A stretch of 64,000 nucleotides of DNA from JAAYXS01 sp043820985. GTDB taxonomy: Bacteria > Planctomycetota > Phycisphaerae > UBA1845 > Fen-1342. Below are positions 7,694 through 15,271 of this stretch, in pieces; the stretch's first letter is position 1, and the number at the start of each line of letters is the position of its first letter. A model generated the notes under the pieces. That model saw only the letters and a list, made by a program, of their open reading frames with translations, made no database searches and was not told where the DNA came from. The DNA is taken from assembly GCA_043820985.1 (NCBI GenBank), contig JBDRDH010000138.1, forward strand, positions 1 through 64,000, in the 5' to 3' direction. The translations under genes and the position numbers were made by a program.

Positions 7694-8327
7694 GGTCCGC
7701 GGCGCTCCTCGTGCTCATGGCATCGGCTTTATCGTCCTGTACCTCAGTTGACGTCGTGTTATCAGTGCCGGTCTGTCCTGGACGGTATGGTGGGTTGTCG
7801 GGTTGAATGCAGGATACGGCTTGTAATCCGTGATGCACTTCAGGACGGACGAGTTCGTTCTCCACTGCCCACTTGAACATTCGTTTGATGCGAGTGATGT
7901 AGCCATTAATGCTCCCTCGGCAGTTGCCTTGCTCGATCATCGTCTGTCGAACTGCCTTAAGGGCAAGCGGACCGAACGCTGACGCGGGTGTGGGGCCATA
8001 TAATCTCCGAAGCGGTCGCATAGCGAGCTTGATCCATCCCTGCTCACTTGTAGGTCGGCCATCCTTAACATAGTAGCCCTGAGCGTGGCGCCAGTACGCT
8101 GCAATCAGCTCAGTAATGGTGAATTCGGATCCCGATTCATCCCGTGGCCCCAGTAACCGCCGGCCGTTGACGATCCACTCTGAGATTACCCGATCGTACG
8201 CAGCTTTGCTGACCGAGGTTCCCCACGGGCCGAGGTAAATGTCCTTGCCGTTCAGCGTAACGACGGCCAAGCCGCGGGCTTTGTGATGTCGATATGCGGG
8301 AAGTTTGTCTACAGCGAGCTTGGGCAT
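7686..8327 (-). CDS. Truncated tyrosine-type integrase, N-terminal and core-binding part only
   Basis: A 213-residue protein starting MPKLAVDKLPAYRHHKARGL, with GGAGGTG 5 bases before the ATG. It has the arm-binding region (YRHHKARGLAVVTLNGKDIY), then the SAM-like core-binding domain of phage-type integrases (AYWRHAQGYYVKDGRPTSEQ, and a later helix NGYITRIKRMFKWAVEN). The catalytic domain with the R-H-x-x-R-Y residues is missing: after GLQAVS the sequence turns into an unrelated tail and stops. It therefore cannot catalyse recombination alone. It sits 114 bp from the 3' end of tRNA-Ala, the classical position for an integrase next to its attachment site. The truncation may be a deletion scar or a deliberate short DNA-binding protein. 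Confidence 0.75.
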   Translation of the reverse strand: MPKLAVDKLPAYRHHKARGLAVVTLNGKDIYLGPWGTSVSKAAYDRVISEWIVNGRRLLGPRDESGSEFTITELIAAYWRHAQGYYVKDGRPTSEQGWIKLAMRPLRRLYGPTPASAFGPLALKAVRQTMIEQGNCRGSINGYITRIKRMFKWAVENELVRPEVHHGLQAVSCIQPDNPPYRPGQTGTDNTTSTEVQDDKADAMSTRSAADHV

Positions 8328-8440
8328 TGTGCACCTCCGAATCCGGAAAACAGTACGTACTGTTTTTCTCAGATCCCTGAGCCGCACTGCCCGACACAGG
8401 CAGGTACGCCAATACAAGCGTTCGGCGCGATTTAGAGAAA

Positions 8441-8513
8441 TGGAGCCGATGAGACTCGAACTCACGACCTCCTGCATGCCATGCAGGCGCTCTCCCAACT
8501 GAGCTACGGCCCC
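8441..8513 (-). tRNA. tRNA-Ala (anticodon GGC)
   Basis: A complete cloverleaf of 73 nt on the minus strand. The acceptor stem GGGGCCG pairs with CGGCTCC (one G-U); the D-arm GCTC/GAGC, the anticodon stem CCTGC/GCAGG with loop ATGGCAT and anticodon GGC, and the T-arm GTGAG-TTCGAGT-CTCAT are all present. Discriminator base is A; CCA is not encoded. An integrase remnant lies immediately 3' of it, so its 3' half is the probable attachment site of the island to the left. Confidence 0.97.
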
Positions 8514-8540
8514 AGGGGAATATTCTGGTTATTCAAGCAG

Positions 8541-8613
8541 TGGTCAGGGGCGGACTTGAACCGCCGACACAGGGATTTTCAGTCCCTTGCTCTACCAACT
8601 GAGCTACCTGACC
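8541..8613 (-). tRNA. tRNA-Phe (anticodon GAA)
   Basis: A complete 73-nt cloverleaf on the minus strand: acceptor GGTCAGG/CCTGACC, D-arm GCTC/GAGC, anticodon stem AGGGA/TCCCT with loop CTGAAAA (anticodon GAA), and T-arm GGCGG-TTCAAGT-CCGCC. No encoded CCA. It lies 27 bp upstream of tRNA-Ala in the same direction, so the two are probably cotranscribed. Confidence 0.97.
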
Positions 8614-8709
8614 GTCAACAAGCCGGTCTCGGGCCTGCGTGCCCAAGCGACAGACCCTTAAAAGTACGGCATCACTATCTGAGCGTCAAGGCTACCTGGT
8701 TCGGCCCGA

Positions 8710-8726
8710 GGTGGGCGATGCCCACC
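8710..8726. repeat. Small perfect hairpin, probable dispersed palindrome
   Basis: GGTGGGC-GAT-GCCCACC: a 7-bp perfect stem with a 3-nt loop in the gap between tRNA-Phe and tatC. It sits 37 bp from a second palindrome. It has no T-tract, so it is not a classical terminator. It looks like a short REP-like element. Confidence 0.5.
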
Positions 8727-8762
8727 CTAACTTAGGAGGTCGGCTTGGCACTGGGTATCAGT

Positions 8763-8786
8763 TCACGGCCGACACGGCCGTGCCAC
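8763..8786 (-). repeat. 24-bp palindromic element, copy 1 (intergenic, after tatC)
   Basis: On the minus strand the 24 bases begin GTGGCACGGCC and contain CACGGCC-GTGTC-GGCCGTG (7-bp stem, 5-nt loop). The identical 24-mer occurs on the plus strand at 20700-20723 inside the acnX coding region. It lies 7 bases past the tatC stop codon, so as RNA it would form a 3' hairpin for tatC. Confidence 0.8.
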
Positions 8787-8793
8787 TCTTAAA

Positions 8794-9813
8794 CTATTCA
8801 GCTTCTCTGGCTTCTTTCGCGGCTTGTTGGCGACCGGCCAGGAAAAGACCAATCTCGAACAGCACGATCATGGGTCCGGATAACAGGACGTGACTCAACA
8901 GGTCGGGCGGGGCCAACATGCCGGCGATGAAGACGATGATCAGGATCGCGGGCTTGCGGTACTTGCGGAACTTCTCCACGGGCACGAGTCCGGAGCGCGC
9001 CAGGAAAATTACGACCAGAGGCAGTTGAAACGCCAGGCCGAACGCTACCGTCAGCACCATCACGAACGAGAGATACTCGCCGATCTTGAAGTGCGTGGTA
9101 ACCATGGCGCGCCGATCATCGCGCTGGAACTGATACGAATAGACTCGGTCACCGAGACAAACCTTGAAGCGATGCTCGAAGTCGTTGAACCAAACGGCCC
9201 CGGGTGGTGGCTCCTCCGGGTCCTCAAACAGCACCGGGAGCGTTGGCCAGTTCCCCGCCGTCGGTTGCGTGGCCGGCTGAGTCTCGGCGCCGAAGCGCAT
9301 CACCTGGCGCTCGAAGAAGTTCGGTTCGGGCTGCGGCAGGGGTAGCCAACTGCTGAAGCCCACCAGGAAGTTGAGGCTGACGACCAGCGCGAACACATAC
9401 ATGAACAAGACGCCGGTGACAAACAGGCCGATGCTGATCGGCACCAGCTTGTAGACCCACGCTTTTTCGCGCTTGTACAGCCCGACCGCGATGAAGTTCC
9501 AGAATTGGTAGATGATGTATGGGCCGGCCAGGATCACGCCGAAGATCACCACGACCTTGATGTAGACGACGATGTTCTCGACCGGGTTGGTGGCCAGCAG
9601 GCTGGTGGGCTGGTCGTTGGCCTGTAGCGCCAGCACCACCGGGCGCACCAGGATCCACAAGAGGAATTTGGCTGGCCAGATACAGACGATGCACGCCGCG
9701 AAAAGTGCCAGCAGGCTGCGGATCAGGCAGCCGCGCAGCTCATCCAGATGCTCGCCGATGGTCATGCGCGTGCCCTCGGCAGCGCGCGGCTTTTTCGTAC
9801 TTTCCGCGGACAT
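8794..9813 (-). CDS. tatC: Sec-independent protein translocase TatC
   Basis: A 339-residue multi-pass inner-membrane protein, the receptor for twin-arginine signal peptides in Tat export of folded proteins. Diagnostic features are the N-terminal MTIGEHLDELRGCLIRS segment, the conserved cytoplasmic/TM block GPYIIYQFWNFIAVGLYKRE (split in the family consensus), and the C-terminal FRKYRKPAILIIVFIAGMLA PPD region. The first periplasmic-side loops are normal, but between ~145 and ~225 there is an extra ~80-residue hydrophilic insertion rich in Pro and acidic residues. This makes the protein longer than the usual ~250 residues. The ATG at 9813 is chosen; a GTG 8 codons upstream lacks a clear site. 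No tatA/tatB gene lies in the window. A palindrome follows the stop. Confidence 0.96.
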   Translation of the reverse strand: MSAESTKKPRAAEGTRMTIGEHLDELRGCLIRSLLALFAACIVCIWPAKFLLWILVRPVVLALQANDQPTSLLATNPVENIVVYIKVVVIFGVILAGPYIIYQFWNFIAVGLYKREKAWVYKLVPISIGLFVTGVLFMYVFALVVSLNFLVGFSSWLPLPQPEPNFFERQVMRFGAETQPATQPTAGNWPTLPVLFEDPEEPPPGAVWFNDFEHRFKVCLGDRVYSYQFQRDDRRAMVTTHFKIGEYLSFVMVLTVAFGLAFQLPLVVIFLARSGLVPVEKFRKYRKPAILIIVFIAGMLAPPDLLSHVLLSGPMIVLFEIGLFLAGRQQAAKEAREAE

Positions 9814-9879
9814 ACCCGGATGATACCCGCTTGACACAGTGCGTACACGGTGCCGCTATGGTGGTAGTTTCATTTGGAA

Positions 9880-10548
9880 TCAGTTATCGAGCACGGCCAG
9901 CAGACGGTCGGCGTCAAGCTCGCCAAGGGTTTGAACCACCAGGTGGGCCTGACCAACGCGCTCGGGCGGGCCGATCCCGATGACCTTCATGCCGCCGGCC
10001 AAAGCTCCCGCCACGCCGCTGGCGGCATCCTCGACCACAATGCAGCGCTGCGGCGGGACGCTCAGTCGCTCGGCGGCGGTGAGGAAGACGCGCGGATCGG
10101 GCTTGGACTGCGGCACGTCGTTGCCATCGACGACGGCGTCCAGCAAGTTCTGGATCTCCAAGCGCTCCAGTACTACCAGGGCGTTTTTACTGGATGAGGC
10201 CACCGCCAGGGGGATCTGTCTAGCATTCAAGGTCGCGAGTAGCTCGCGGGCGCCGGGTAGCAGATTGGCCGGGCTCATGTGTTCGACGCGCTCGAGGTAG
10301 CAACGGTTTTTCCGAACCATGATCTCGATCTGCCGGGTGTCAGAGAAGCGAGTTATCCGCGCGCCCAGGAAGAGCTTGAGACTGTCGGGCCGGCTGAGGC
10401 CGCGCAGGGCTTCATTGGCCGTGCGGTCGAAGGGAATATCCAACTCGCGGGCGATATCCATCCAGCTCTGGAAGTGCAATTCGGCGGTGTCGGTGAGCAC
10501 GCCGTCGAGATCGAAGATCACGGCCGCACTGGCGGTGGGTAGCGCCAA
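9880..10548 (-). CDS. HAD-superfamily beta-phosphoglucomutase-like hydrolase
   Basis: A 222-residue HAD enzyme of the beta-phosphoglucomutase/sugar phosphatase subfamily. Motif I FDLDGVLTDTAE supplies the nucleophile Asp and the acid/base Asp; the cap has LRGLSRPDSL as in PgmB enzymes; motif II is VASSSKN, motif III the Lys in QSKPDP, and motif IV VVEDAASGV. Likely function is interconversion of beta-glucose 1-phosphate and 6-phosphate, or sugar-phosphate dephosphorylation. The start is a TTG (10548) supported by GGAGG 8 bases upstream. It starts 16 bp after the stop of the PAP2 gene, so the two form an operon, with tatC following 66 bp further on. Confidence 0.9.
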   Translation of the reverse strand: MALPTASAAVIFDLDGVLTDTAELHFQSWMDIARELDIPFDRTANEALRGLSRPDSLKLFLGARITRFSDTRQIEIMVRKNRCYLERVEHMSPANLLPGARELLATLNARQIPLAVASSSKNALVVLERLEIQNLLDAVVDGNDVPQSKPDPRVFLTAAERLSVPPQRCIVVEDAASGVAGALAGGMKVIGIGPPERVGQAHLVVQTLGELDADRLLAVLDN

Positions 10549-10564
10549 TTGGATTTCCTCCAGG

Positions 10565-11233
10565 CTAGTTTAATGGCTCTAAAGTAGTGGGTCGCCAGTC
10601 TTTCTGGTAGAAGCTGGCTCCCAGGGCACGAATACATATCCAGGTCGCCAGAATCCCGATCACATACCCGGCCAGCACGTCCGAGAGGAAATGCTTGTAA
10701 TGCACGATGCGTTCGAGCCCCATCATGCCGGCGTAGAAGTAGAAGATCCAGCGCGCGCGCGGGAAGTAAATACCCAACAGAATCGCCAACGCGATGGCGC
10801 CGCTGGAATGGCCGGAGGGGAACGATTCGAAGCTGCCGTCCCAGGAAAACGGGCGGCAAGTCCATTGGCCGAGTTCCTGATGTGGGCGCGCCCGGCCAAC
10901 CGACCATTTCAGCGCGTGCGTCATCAACGCCGTGAGCAGGACAGCGGCGAAAAAACCGACATACAGGCGCCGCCAATTGGGAAAAGACGCCAAAATCGCC
11001 AGCAGGAAGAAATAAAGCCCCGCCGCGGCGGGTATCCAGAATAGATTATATACCCGTTCGCGGACGACCTCGTCGGAGAGATAATCCGAAGCCGGTTGGT
11101 CGACCAGCAGAGCCGCGACTGCCAGCAGGATGCCGATTCCCAACAACCACCAGATCGGGTGGACTAATTGCGACATCGGGCGTGTGTCGGCGAGATCCTG
11201 AGGTGGTGTGGATTTTGTTTCTATATCACTCAA
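10565..11233 (-). CDS. PAP2-family membrane phosphatase
   Basis: A 222-residue integral membrane protein with about six hydrophobic segments (for example WWLLGIGILLAVAALLV and VGFFAAVLLTALMTHAL). The three PAP2 signature motifs are present in order: KWSVGRARPHQ (~110), SFPSGHSSGA (~137) and ERIVHYKHFLSDVLAGY (~172), with the catalytic His of motif 2 (PSGH) and of motif 3. It likely dephosphorylates lipid phosphates such as phosphatidic acid or undecaprenyl diphosphate on the outer side of the membrane. It heads a short minus-strand operon with the HAD hydrolase. Exact substrate cannot be told. Confidence 0.93.
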   Translation of the reverse strand: MSDIETKSTPPQDLADTRPMSQLVHPIWWLLGIGILLAVAALLVDQPASDYLSDEVVRERVYNLFWIPAAAGLYFFLLAILASFPNWRRLYVGFFAAVLLTALMTHALKWSVGRARPHQELGQWTCRPFSWDGSFESFPSGHSSGAIALAILLGIYFPRARWIFYFYAGMMGLERIVHYKHFLSDVLAGYVIGILATWICIRALGASFYQKDWRPTTLEPLN

Positions 11234-11323
11234 GCGGATACCTTCTAACTACAACCGGGGATCACGAACGGCATGATCGGCGGAATTTTGACCAGAGATT
11301 GTAATCGCGTGGAGCAGTCCGCA

Positions 11324-12118
11324 CTAACCGCCTCCATCCTTATTCCGGTCCGAGCGGCGCTGGGTGAAGAGCCATTGCCACAGTTCGGGGGTTTTGTAAG
11401 CGCGGTCCCAGGAGTTATGGCTGACGCCTTCGTATTCGGTGTATTTTACCTGTCCGCCGGCTGCTTTGAGGAGTTTGACCATTTCGCGTGCTTTCACCAC
11501 CGGCACGCTGCGGTCAGTATCGCCATGGAAGCACCAGATCGGCATATTGGCCAGGTGCGGCACGAGCTTTTCGGCCTGCCCGGTGGACTCGCCCAGTTCG
11601 ACAAAACCGCAGATTGGAACCAGGGCCGCGAATTGGTCGGCGTATTGAGCACCGAGTAGCCAGGTTCCCTGGCCGCCCAGCGAAAGACCCGTCAGGTACA
11701 GGCGGTCAGCGTCGAGATAGTACTCGCGTGAAGTCGCCTCCACGCTGGCCAGGGCCATGTGGGCCATGGGACCGCTCCATGAGGTACCCGGCCGGCACTG
11801 GGGCATGACGACTATCGCCGGGAAGAAATAACGATAGCGGCGGATAGCGCGGGCGATACCCACATCAGTCTGCAAGAAACCATCACGACCACATTCGCCG
11901 GAGCCGTGCAGGAACAGGATCACCGGCCAGGGCTTGTCGGGAGTGTATTCGGGCGGTACGTACACGCAGTAGTCGTACTCGGCTTCGCCCAGGCTGAGCG
12001 TTTTGTGCAGGAAGCCGGTGGCGATCGCGTGGCGCTGCGGCGCGGTCGGTTGGGATTCCTGCGGTGCAAGCAGGGCCAGGGTGGGTATTAAGGCAATCCA
12101 ACGCCAACTGAGCATCAT
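11324..12118 (-). CDS. Secreted alpha/beta-hydrolase (esterase)
   Basis: A 264-residue exported serine hydrolase. The start MMLSWRW is chosen because GGAG lies 5 bases upstream. A signal peptide follows (WIALIPTLALLAPQES). The catalytic parts are the oxyanion region ILFLHGSGECG, the nucleophile elbow LTGLSLGGQGT (GxSxG), the acid in CFHGDTDRSVP and the His in YEGVSHNSWDRAY. The architecture matches the poly(3-hydroxybutyrate) depolymerase/feruloyl-esterase-like group of predicted peptidases and esterases common in planctomycetes. The substrate, perhaps an acetylated or feruloylated polysaccharide, is not determined. It lies 90 bp upstream of the PAP2 gene in the same direction. Confidence 0.88.
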   Translation of the reverse strand: MMLSWRWIALIPTLALLAPQESQPTAPQRHAIATGFLHKTLSLGEAEYDYCVYVPPEYTPDKPWPVILFLHGSGECGRDGFLQTDVGIARAIRRYRYFFPAIVVMPQCRPGTSWSGPMAHMALASVEATSREYYLDADRLYLTGLSLGGQGTWLLGAQYADQFAALVPICGFVELGESTGQAEKLVPHLANMPIWCFHGDTDRSVPVVKAREMVKLLKAAGGQVKYTEYEGVSHNSWDRAYKTPELWQWLFTQRRSDRNKDGGG

Positions 12119-12431
12119 AATTCTCCATAAGTCGAAATACAAAAGTACCGTATGGTAACACTGCCGGGCGGATTTGGGGGCGCGCGGTTCATGAAGCCAT
12201 GGTCAGTCCCGAGGAACTTGCCTCCGTAGCCCGGTTGGCCTAGACTGCCCGCCGTGGGTAGTCGGCGTTACCCGCGGGAATGGAGCTAGGCTGGCTTGGT
12301 CGCCGGCCTGGAACGGGAATTGCCACCCACTGGTTTTAGAGCCCTCAACATGAGCGAGGGGGCTCGGAAAATTACGCCGGATATCCCATCCGGTCGCATC
12401 GGCGGTTGAATATCACGCACAGGAGAACCAC
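12119..12431. other. Divergent intergenic region with hairpins upstream of tdh
   Basis: 313 bases between the divergent esterase and tdh genes. It should hold promoters for both. Visible structures are an imperfect hairpin at 12248-12278 (GGGTA/TACCC inside CCCGC/GCGGG) and another near 12341-12367 (GAGCCC..GGGCTC). Neither is followed by a T-tract. A ribosome site (AGGAGA) precedes tdh. No RNA gene was recognised; the hairpins may be dispersed palindromes or leader structures. Confidence 0.45.
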
Positions 12432-13550
12432 ATGGCGACCATGAAAGCAGTGGTCAAGACGAAACCGGAATTCGGGGCCGAAATGCAGGACAAGCCGATC
12501 CCCAAGCCCGCACAGGCGGACTGGCTGGTTGTGAAAGTCCGGGCCACCAGCATCTGCGGCACCGACGTGCATATATATAAATGGGATCCCTGGTCAGACG
12601 GACGCATCGGCGCCAAGGCGCTGCCGCAGATCCTCGGTCATGAGGTCGCCGGCGAGGTCGTCGAGGTCGGCCCGGGCTGTAAACGTATCAAGGTCGGCGA
12701 CTATATCTCCGCCGAGACACACATCTACGATCCCGGCGATCTGACCAGCCTGCTCGGGATTTACCACGTCGGCATGAACATGAAGATTCTAGGCGTCGAT
12801 TATGACGGCTGCTTCGCGGAATACTTCGCCTTGCCCGAATCAATTTGCTGGCCAAACGACAAGTCGATTCCGCCGGAGATCGCCGCGATTCAGGAACCGT
12901 TGGGCAACGCCTGCTACGCCGTCCTTGGCGAGGACGCCGACGTGGCCGGCAAGACGATGGTCATCACCGGCGACGGGCCAATCAGCCTCTTCGCCATCGG
13001 CGTGGCCCGCACCGTCGGCGTGGCGAAAATCATCCACTTCGGCAAGTACGACGTGAACATGGAAATCGGCCGTAAAATGGGCGCCGACCTTCAGGTGTAC
13101 ACTAACAAAACAACCGCCGAAGAACGCCTCCAGTTCGTCATGGACCACACCAGTGGCAACGGCGTGGATATCGCCCTCGAGATGGTCGGCTCGCAGGATT
13201 CGGTCAACGACTGTTTCGCCATGGTGCGCAAGGCCGGCCGTATCACCGCCTTCGGCATTGCCGCCCAGTCGCCCCTGCCGGTCGACTATAACAATGGCAT
13301 CGTCTTCAAGGGTTGCCAGATTCACGGTATCAATGGCCGCAAGATTTTTGATACGTGGTATCGTAACCGCAATCTGCTGGCTAACGGGCGGATCGATCCG
13401 TCGCCGGTGATTACGGATATCTTCATGCTGGATGATTACGAGAAGGGCTTCGGCAAGATGATCGAGCGGCCGCGCAAGAGTGCCAAGATCGTGCTGTTCC
13501 CGGACGAGCGGGAATACCAGGCGGCGTTGAAGCGGCGTGGGGGCAAATAG
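12432..13550 (+). CDS. tdh: Zinc-type L-threonine 3-dehydrogenase
   Basis: A 372-residue medium-chain dehydrogenase that oxidises L-threonine to 2-amino-3-oxobutanoate with NAD+. Catalytic zinc ligands are seen: Cys42 in ATSICGTDVHIYKWD, and His70-Glu71 in LPQILGHEVAGEVVEVG. The nucleotide site is MVITGDGPISLFAIG. The context is decisive: the next gene is kbl, the second enzyme of the same pathway. An oddity is that the structural-zinc lobe usually holding four Cys (in E. coli Tdh right after 'ISAE.H') is replaced here by THIYDPGDLTSLLGIYHVG with no Cys, so the structural zinc should be absent. AGGAGA precedes the ATG by 6 bases. A REP-like hairpin separates it from kbl. Confidence 0.9.
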   Translation: MATMKAVVKTKPEFGAEMQDKPIPKPAQADWLVVKVRATSICGTDVHIYKWDPWSDGRIGAKALPQILGHEVAGEVVEVGPGCKRIKVGDYISAETHIYDPGDLTSLLGIYHVGMNMKILGVDYDGCFAEYFALPESICWPNDKSIPPEIAAIQEPLGNACYAVLGEDADVAGKTMVITGDGPISLFAIGVARTVGVAKIIHFGKYDVNMEIGRKMGADLQVYTNKTTAEERLQFVMDHTSGNGVDIALEMVGSQDSVNDCFAMVRKAGRITAFGIAAQSPLPVDYNNGIVFKGCQIHGINGRKIFDTWYRNRNLLANGRIDPSPVITDIFMLDDYEKGFGKMIERPRKSAKIVLFPDEREYQAALKRRGGK

Positions 13551-13557
13551 ACGAATT

Positions 13558-13582
13558 GAGCCGCGGGCTTCAGCCCGCGCGG
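13558..13582. repeat. REP-like hairpin, copy 1 (between tdh and kbl)
   Basis: A 25-base element GAGCCGCGGGCTTC-AGCC.. that folds as a 7-bp stem with a UUCA tetraloop. The copy at 20602-20626 has the same length and differs at only two positions (8 and 19), which pair with each other: G-C here and C-G there. It lies between two cotranscribed genes and could act as an mRNA-stability hairpin. Confidence 0.75.
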
Positions 13583-13670
13583 ACCATTGGATGGCCAACC
13601 GGCCGACTGACAGGTCGGGCTCTCAGGCCCGGCAAGAGACTATGAAGAGACACTCAATCGGAGCGACTAC

Positions 13671-14912
13671 ATGTTTGGCAGAATGAAGGATGACCTCCAG
13701 AAGGAACTGGCCGCGGTTCGTGAAGCGGGGCTGTACAAGGAAGAGCGCTACATTCTCGGCCCGCAGTCGGCGGACATCAGCGTCGAATATCCCGCAGGCG
13801 CCCCTAAACAGGACGTGGTGAACTTTTGCGCCAACAACTACCTGGGCCTTTCATCGCACCCGCGCGTGATTGAAGCCGCCAAGGACGCTCTCAAAACTCA
13901 CGGCTACGGCATGAGCAGCGTGCGCTTCATCTGCGGCACGCAGGATATCCACCGCGAGCTCGAAGCCAAGATCGCCAAGTTCTTCAAGACCGAGGACACG
14001 ATTCTGTACTGTGCCTGCTTCGACGCCAACGGCGGCCTGTTCGAGCCGCTGCTGGCCAAGGAAGACGCGATCATCACCGACGCGCTCAACCACGCCTCGA
14101 TCATCGATGGCATCCGGCTGTGCAAGGCAACCCGCTACATCTACAAGAACAACGACATGGCGGATCTGGAAACCAAGCTCCAGGAAGCCAAGGACGCCCG
14201 CTATCGCATCGTCGCCACCGACGGCGCGTTCTCCATGGATGGGACCGTCGCGCAGCTCGACAAGATCTGTGATCTGGCCGACAAGTACGACGCCCTGGTG
14301 ATGGTCGACGACTGCCACTGCACCGGCTTCATGGGCACACATGGCCGCGGCTCGACCGAGTACTGCGACGTCATGGGGCGCGTCGACATCATTACCGGCA
14401 CGCTCGGCAAGGCGCTCGGCGGGGCTTCCGGCGGTTTCACCACCGGCCGCAGGGAAATTGTCGAACTGCTGCGGCAGCGCAGCCGGCCGTACCTGTTCAG
14501 CAACACGGTCTCGCCGATCGTGGTAAAGGCCTCGATCGCGGTCCTCGACATGATCACCGAGTCGACCGAGCTGCGTGACAAGGTTATCGCCAACACGATG
14601 CGCTTCCGCGAAGGCATGACCAAGGCCGGCTTCGGCATCAAGCCCGGCGAACACCCGATCGTGCCGATCATGCTCTACAACGCCAAGCTGAGCCAGGACA
14701 TCGCCCGCGACATGTACGCTGAGGGCATTTTCGTAATTGGCTTCTTCTACCCGGTGGTCGGCAAGGGCCTGGCCCGCATCCGCTGCCAGATGTCGGCCGC
14801 GCACGACTTCAGCCACATCGACAAAGCCATCGCGGCGTTTACCAAGGTAGGCCAGAAGTACGACATCCTGCACAAGACCAAGGAAGAGATCATCGCCAAG
14901 TATGGCGAATAG
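13671..14912 (+). CDS. kbl: Glycine C-acetyltransferase (2-amino-3-ketobutyrate CoA ligase)
   Basis: A 413-residue PLP enzyme of the alpha-oxoamine synthase family. It cleaves 2-amino-3-oxobutanoate with CoA to glycine and acetyl-CoA, completing threonine breakdown begun by Tdh. Evidence: VNFCANNYLGLSSHPRV, SSVRFICGTQDIHRELE, the PLP-stacking DALNHASIIDGIRL, the MVDDCHCTGFMG motif, and the PLP-binding Lys247 in ITGTLGKALGGASGG. It matches the family over its full length (E. coli Kbl is 398 residues). GGAG lies 8 bases before the ATG. It follows tdh by 120 bp and is closed by a strong terminator at 14964. Confidence 0.96.
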   Translation: MFGRMKDDLQKELAAVREAGLYKEERYILGPQSADISVEYPAGAPKQDVVNFCANNYLGLSSHPRVIEAAKDALKTHGYGMSSVRFICGTQDIHRELEAKIAKFFKTEDTILYCACFDANGGLFEPLLAKEDAIITDALNHASIIDGIRLCKATRYIYKNNDMADLETKLQEAKDARYRIVATDGAFSMDGTVAQLDKICDLADKYDALVMVDDCHCTGFMGTHGRGSTEYCDVMGRVDIITGTLGKALGGASGGFTTGRREIVELLRQRSRPYLFSNTVSPIVVKASIAVLDMITESTELRDKVIANTMRFREGMTKAGFGIKPGEHPIVPIMLYNAKLSQDIARDMYAEGIFVIGFFYPVVGKGLARIRCQMSAAHDFSHIDKAIAAFTKVGQKYDILHKTKEEIIAKYGE

Positions 14913-14963
14913 CCAACAGCTTCGCCCACCGTTCACTCGGGCGAAAGCTCGATAACAATATAC

Positions 14964-14990
14964 AACGCCCGGCCCCTCGGCCGGGCGTTT
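14964..14990 (+). terminator. Rho-independent terminator after kbl
   Basis: A perfect 11-bp stem (AACGCCCGGCC / GGCCGGGCGTT) with loop CCTC, followed by a short T-run, 52 bp past the kbl stop. It ends the tdh-kbl transcript. Confidence 0.85.
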
Positions 14991-15207
14991 GTGACATGTA
15001 TTTACAGAGGTCAGTCGTTAGAACTTCTGATAGTGAGAGAGAGGTACGAAGATGGTGTTATTGCCATCAATGCAGATGACGGACCATAACTGCAGAAGCG
15101 CCTGATGGATCCGATCCCGGATAGGCAGGTTAGCATAAGCCACGCTCTGGCAAGTGGTTGTTACAGATCGGACGTGTGAGTTTGTGGTGAAATAGCAATG
15201 TTTACAT

Positions 15208-15226
15208 TTTTACACTACGCGTAAAA
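15208..15226. promoter_or_regulatory. Candidate operator: inverted repeat upstream of the toxin-antitoxin promoter
   Basis: TTTTAC and GTAAAA, separated by 7 bases, lie 8 bp upstream of the -35 box. HigA/XRE antitoxins normally repress their own operon through such palindromes. The position is suggestive, but no binding data exist. Confidence 0.3.
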
Positions 15227-15233
15227 TCAGTAT

Positions 15234-15262
15234 TTGACATAATCTACTTTGTCTGCTATTCT
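15234..15262 (+). promoter_or_regulatory. Sigma70-type promoter of the toxin-antitoxin cassette
   Basis: TTGACA (15234-15239), 17-bp spacer, and TATTCT (15257-15262) with an extended -10 TG at 15254-15255. Transcription should start around 15268-15270, only a few bases before the toxin ATG at 15272, so the mRNA is probably leaderless. This is much closer to consensus than other promoters in the window. Confidence 0.7.
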
Positions 15263-15271
15263 ATACTTGTC

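Noticed and set aside
8441..8460. A left attachment-site repeat of the tRNA-Ala 3' end
   Set aside because: I scanned positions 1-8400 for the last bases of the tRNA on either strand and saw no copy; the border cannot be placed from this window.
12248..12367. A small structured RNA (SRP, RNase P or 6S) upstream of tdh
   Set aside because: Two hairpins are present, but none of the conserved sequence blocks of those RNAs could be found.
13851..14936. A 361-codon open frame on the minus strand opposite kbl
   Set aside because: It is a shadow of the high-GC kbl gene: its translation has no motifs, no ribosome site, and kbl is certain by its motifs and operon partner.
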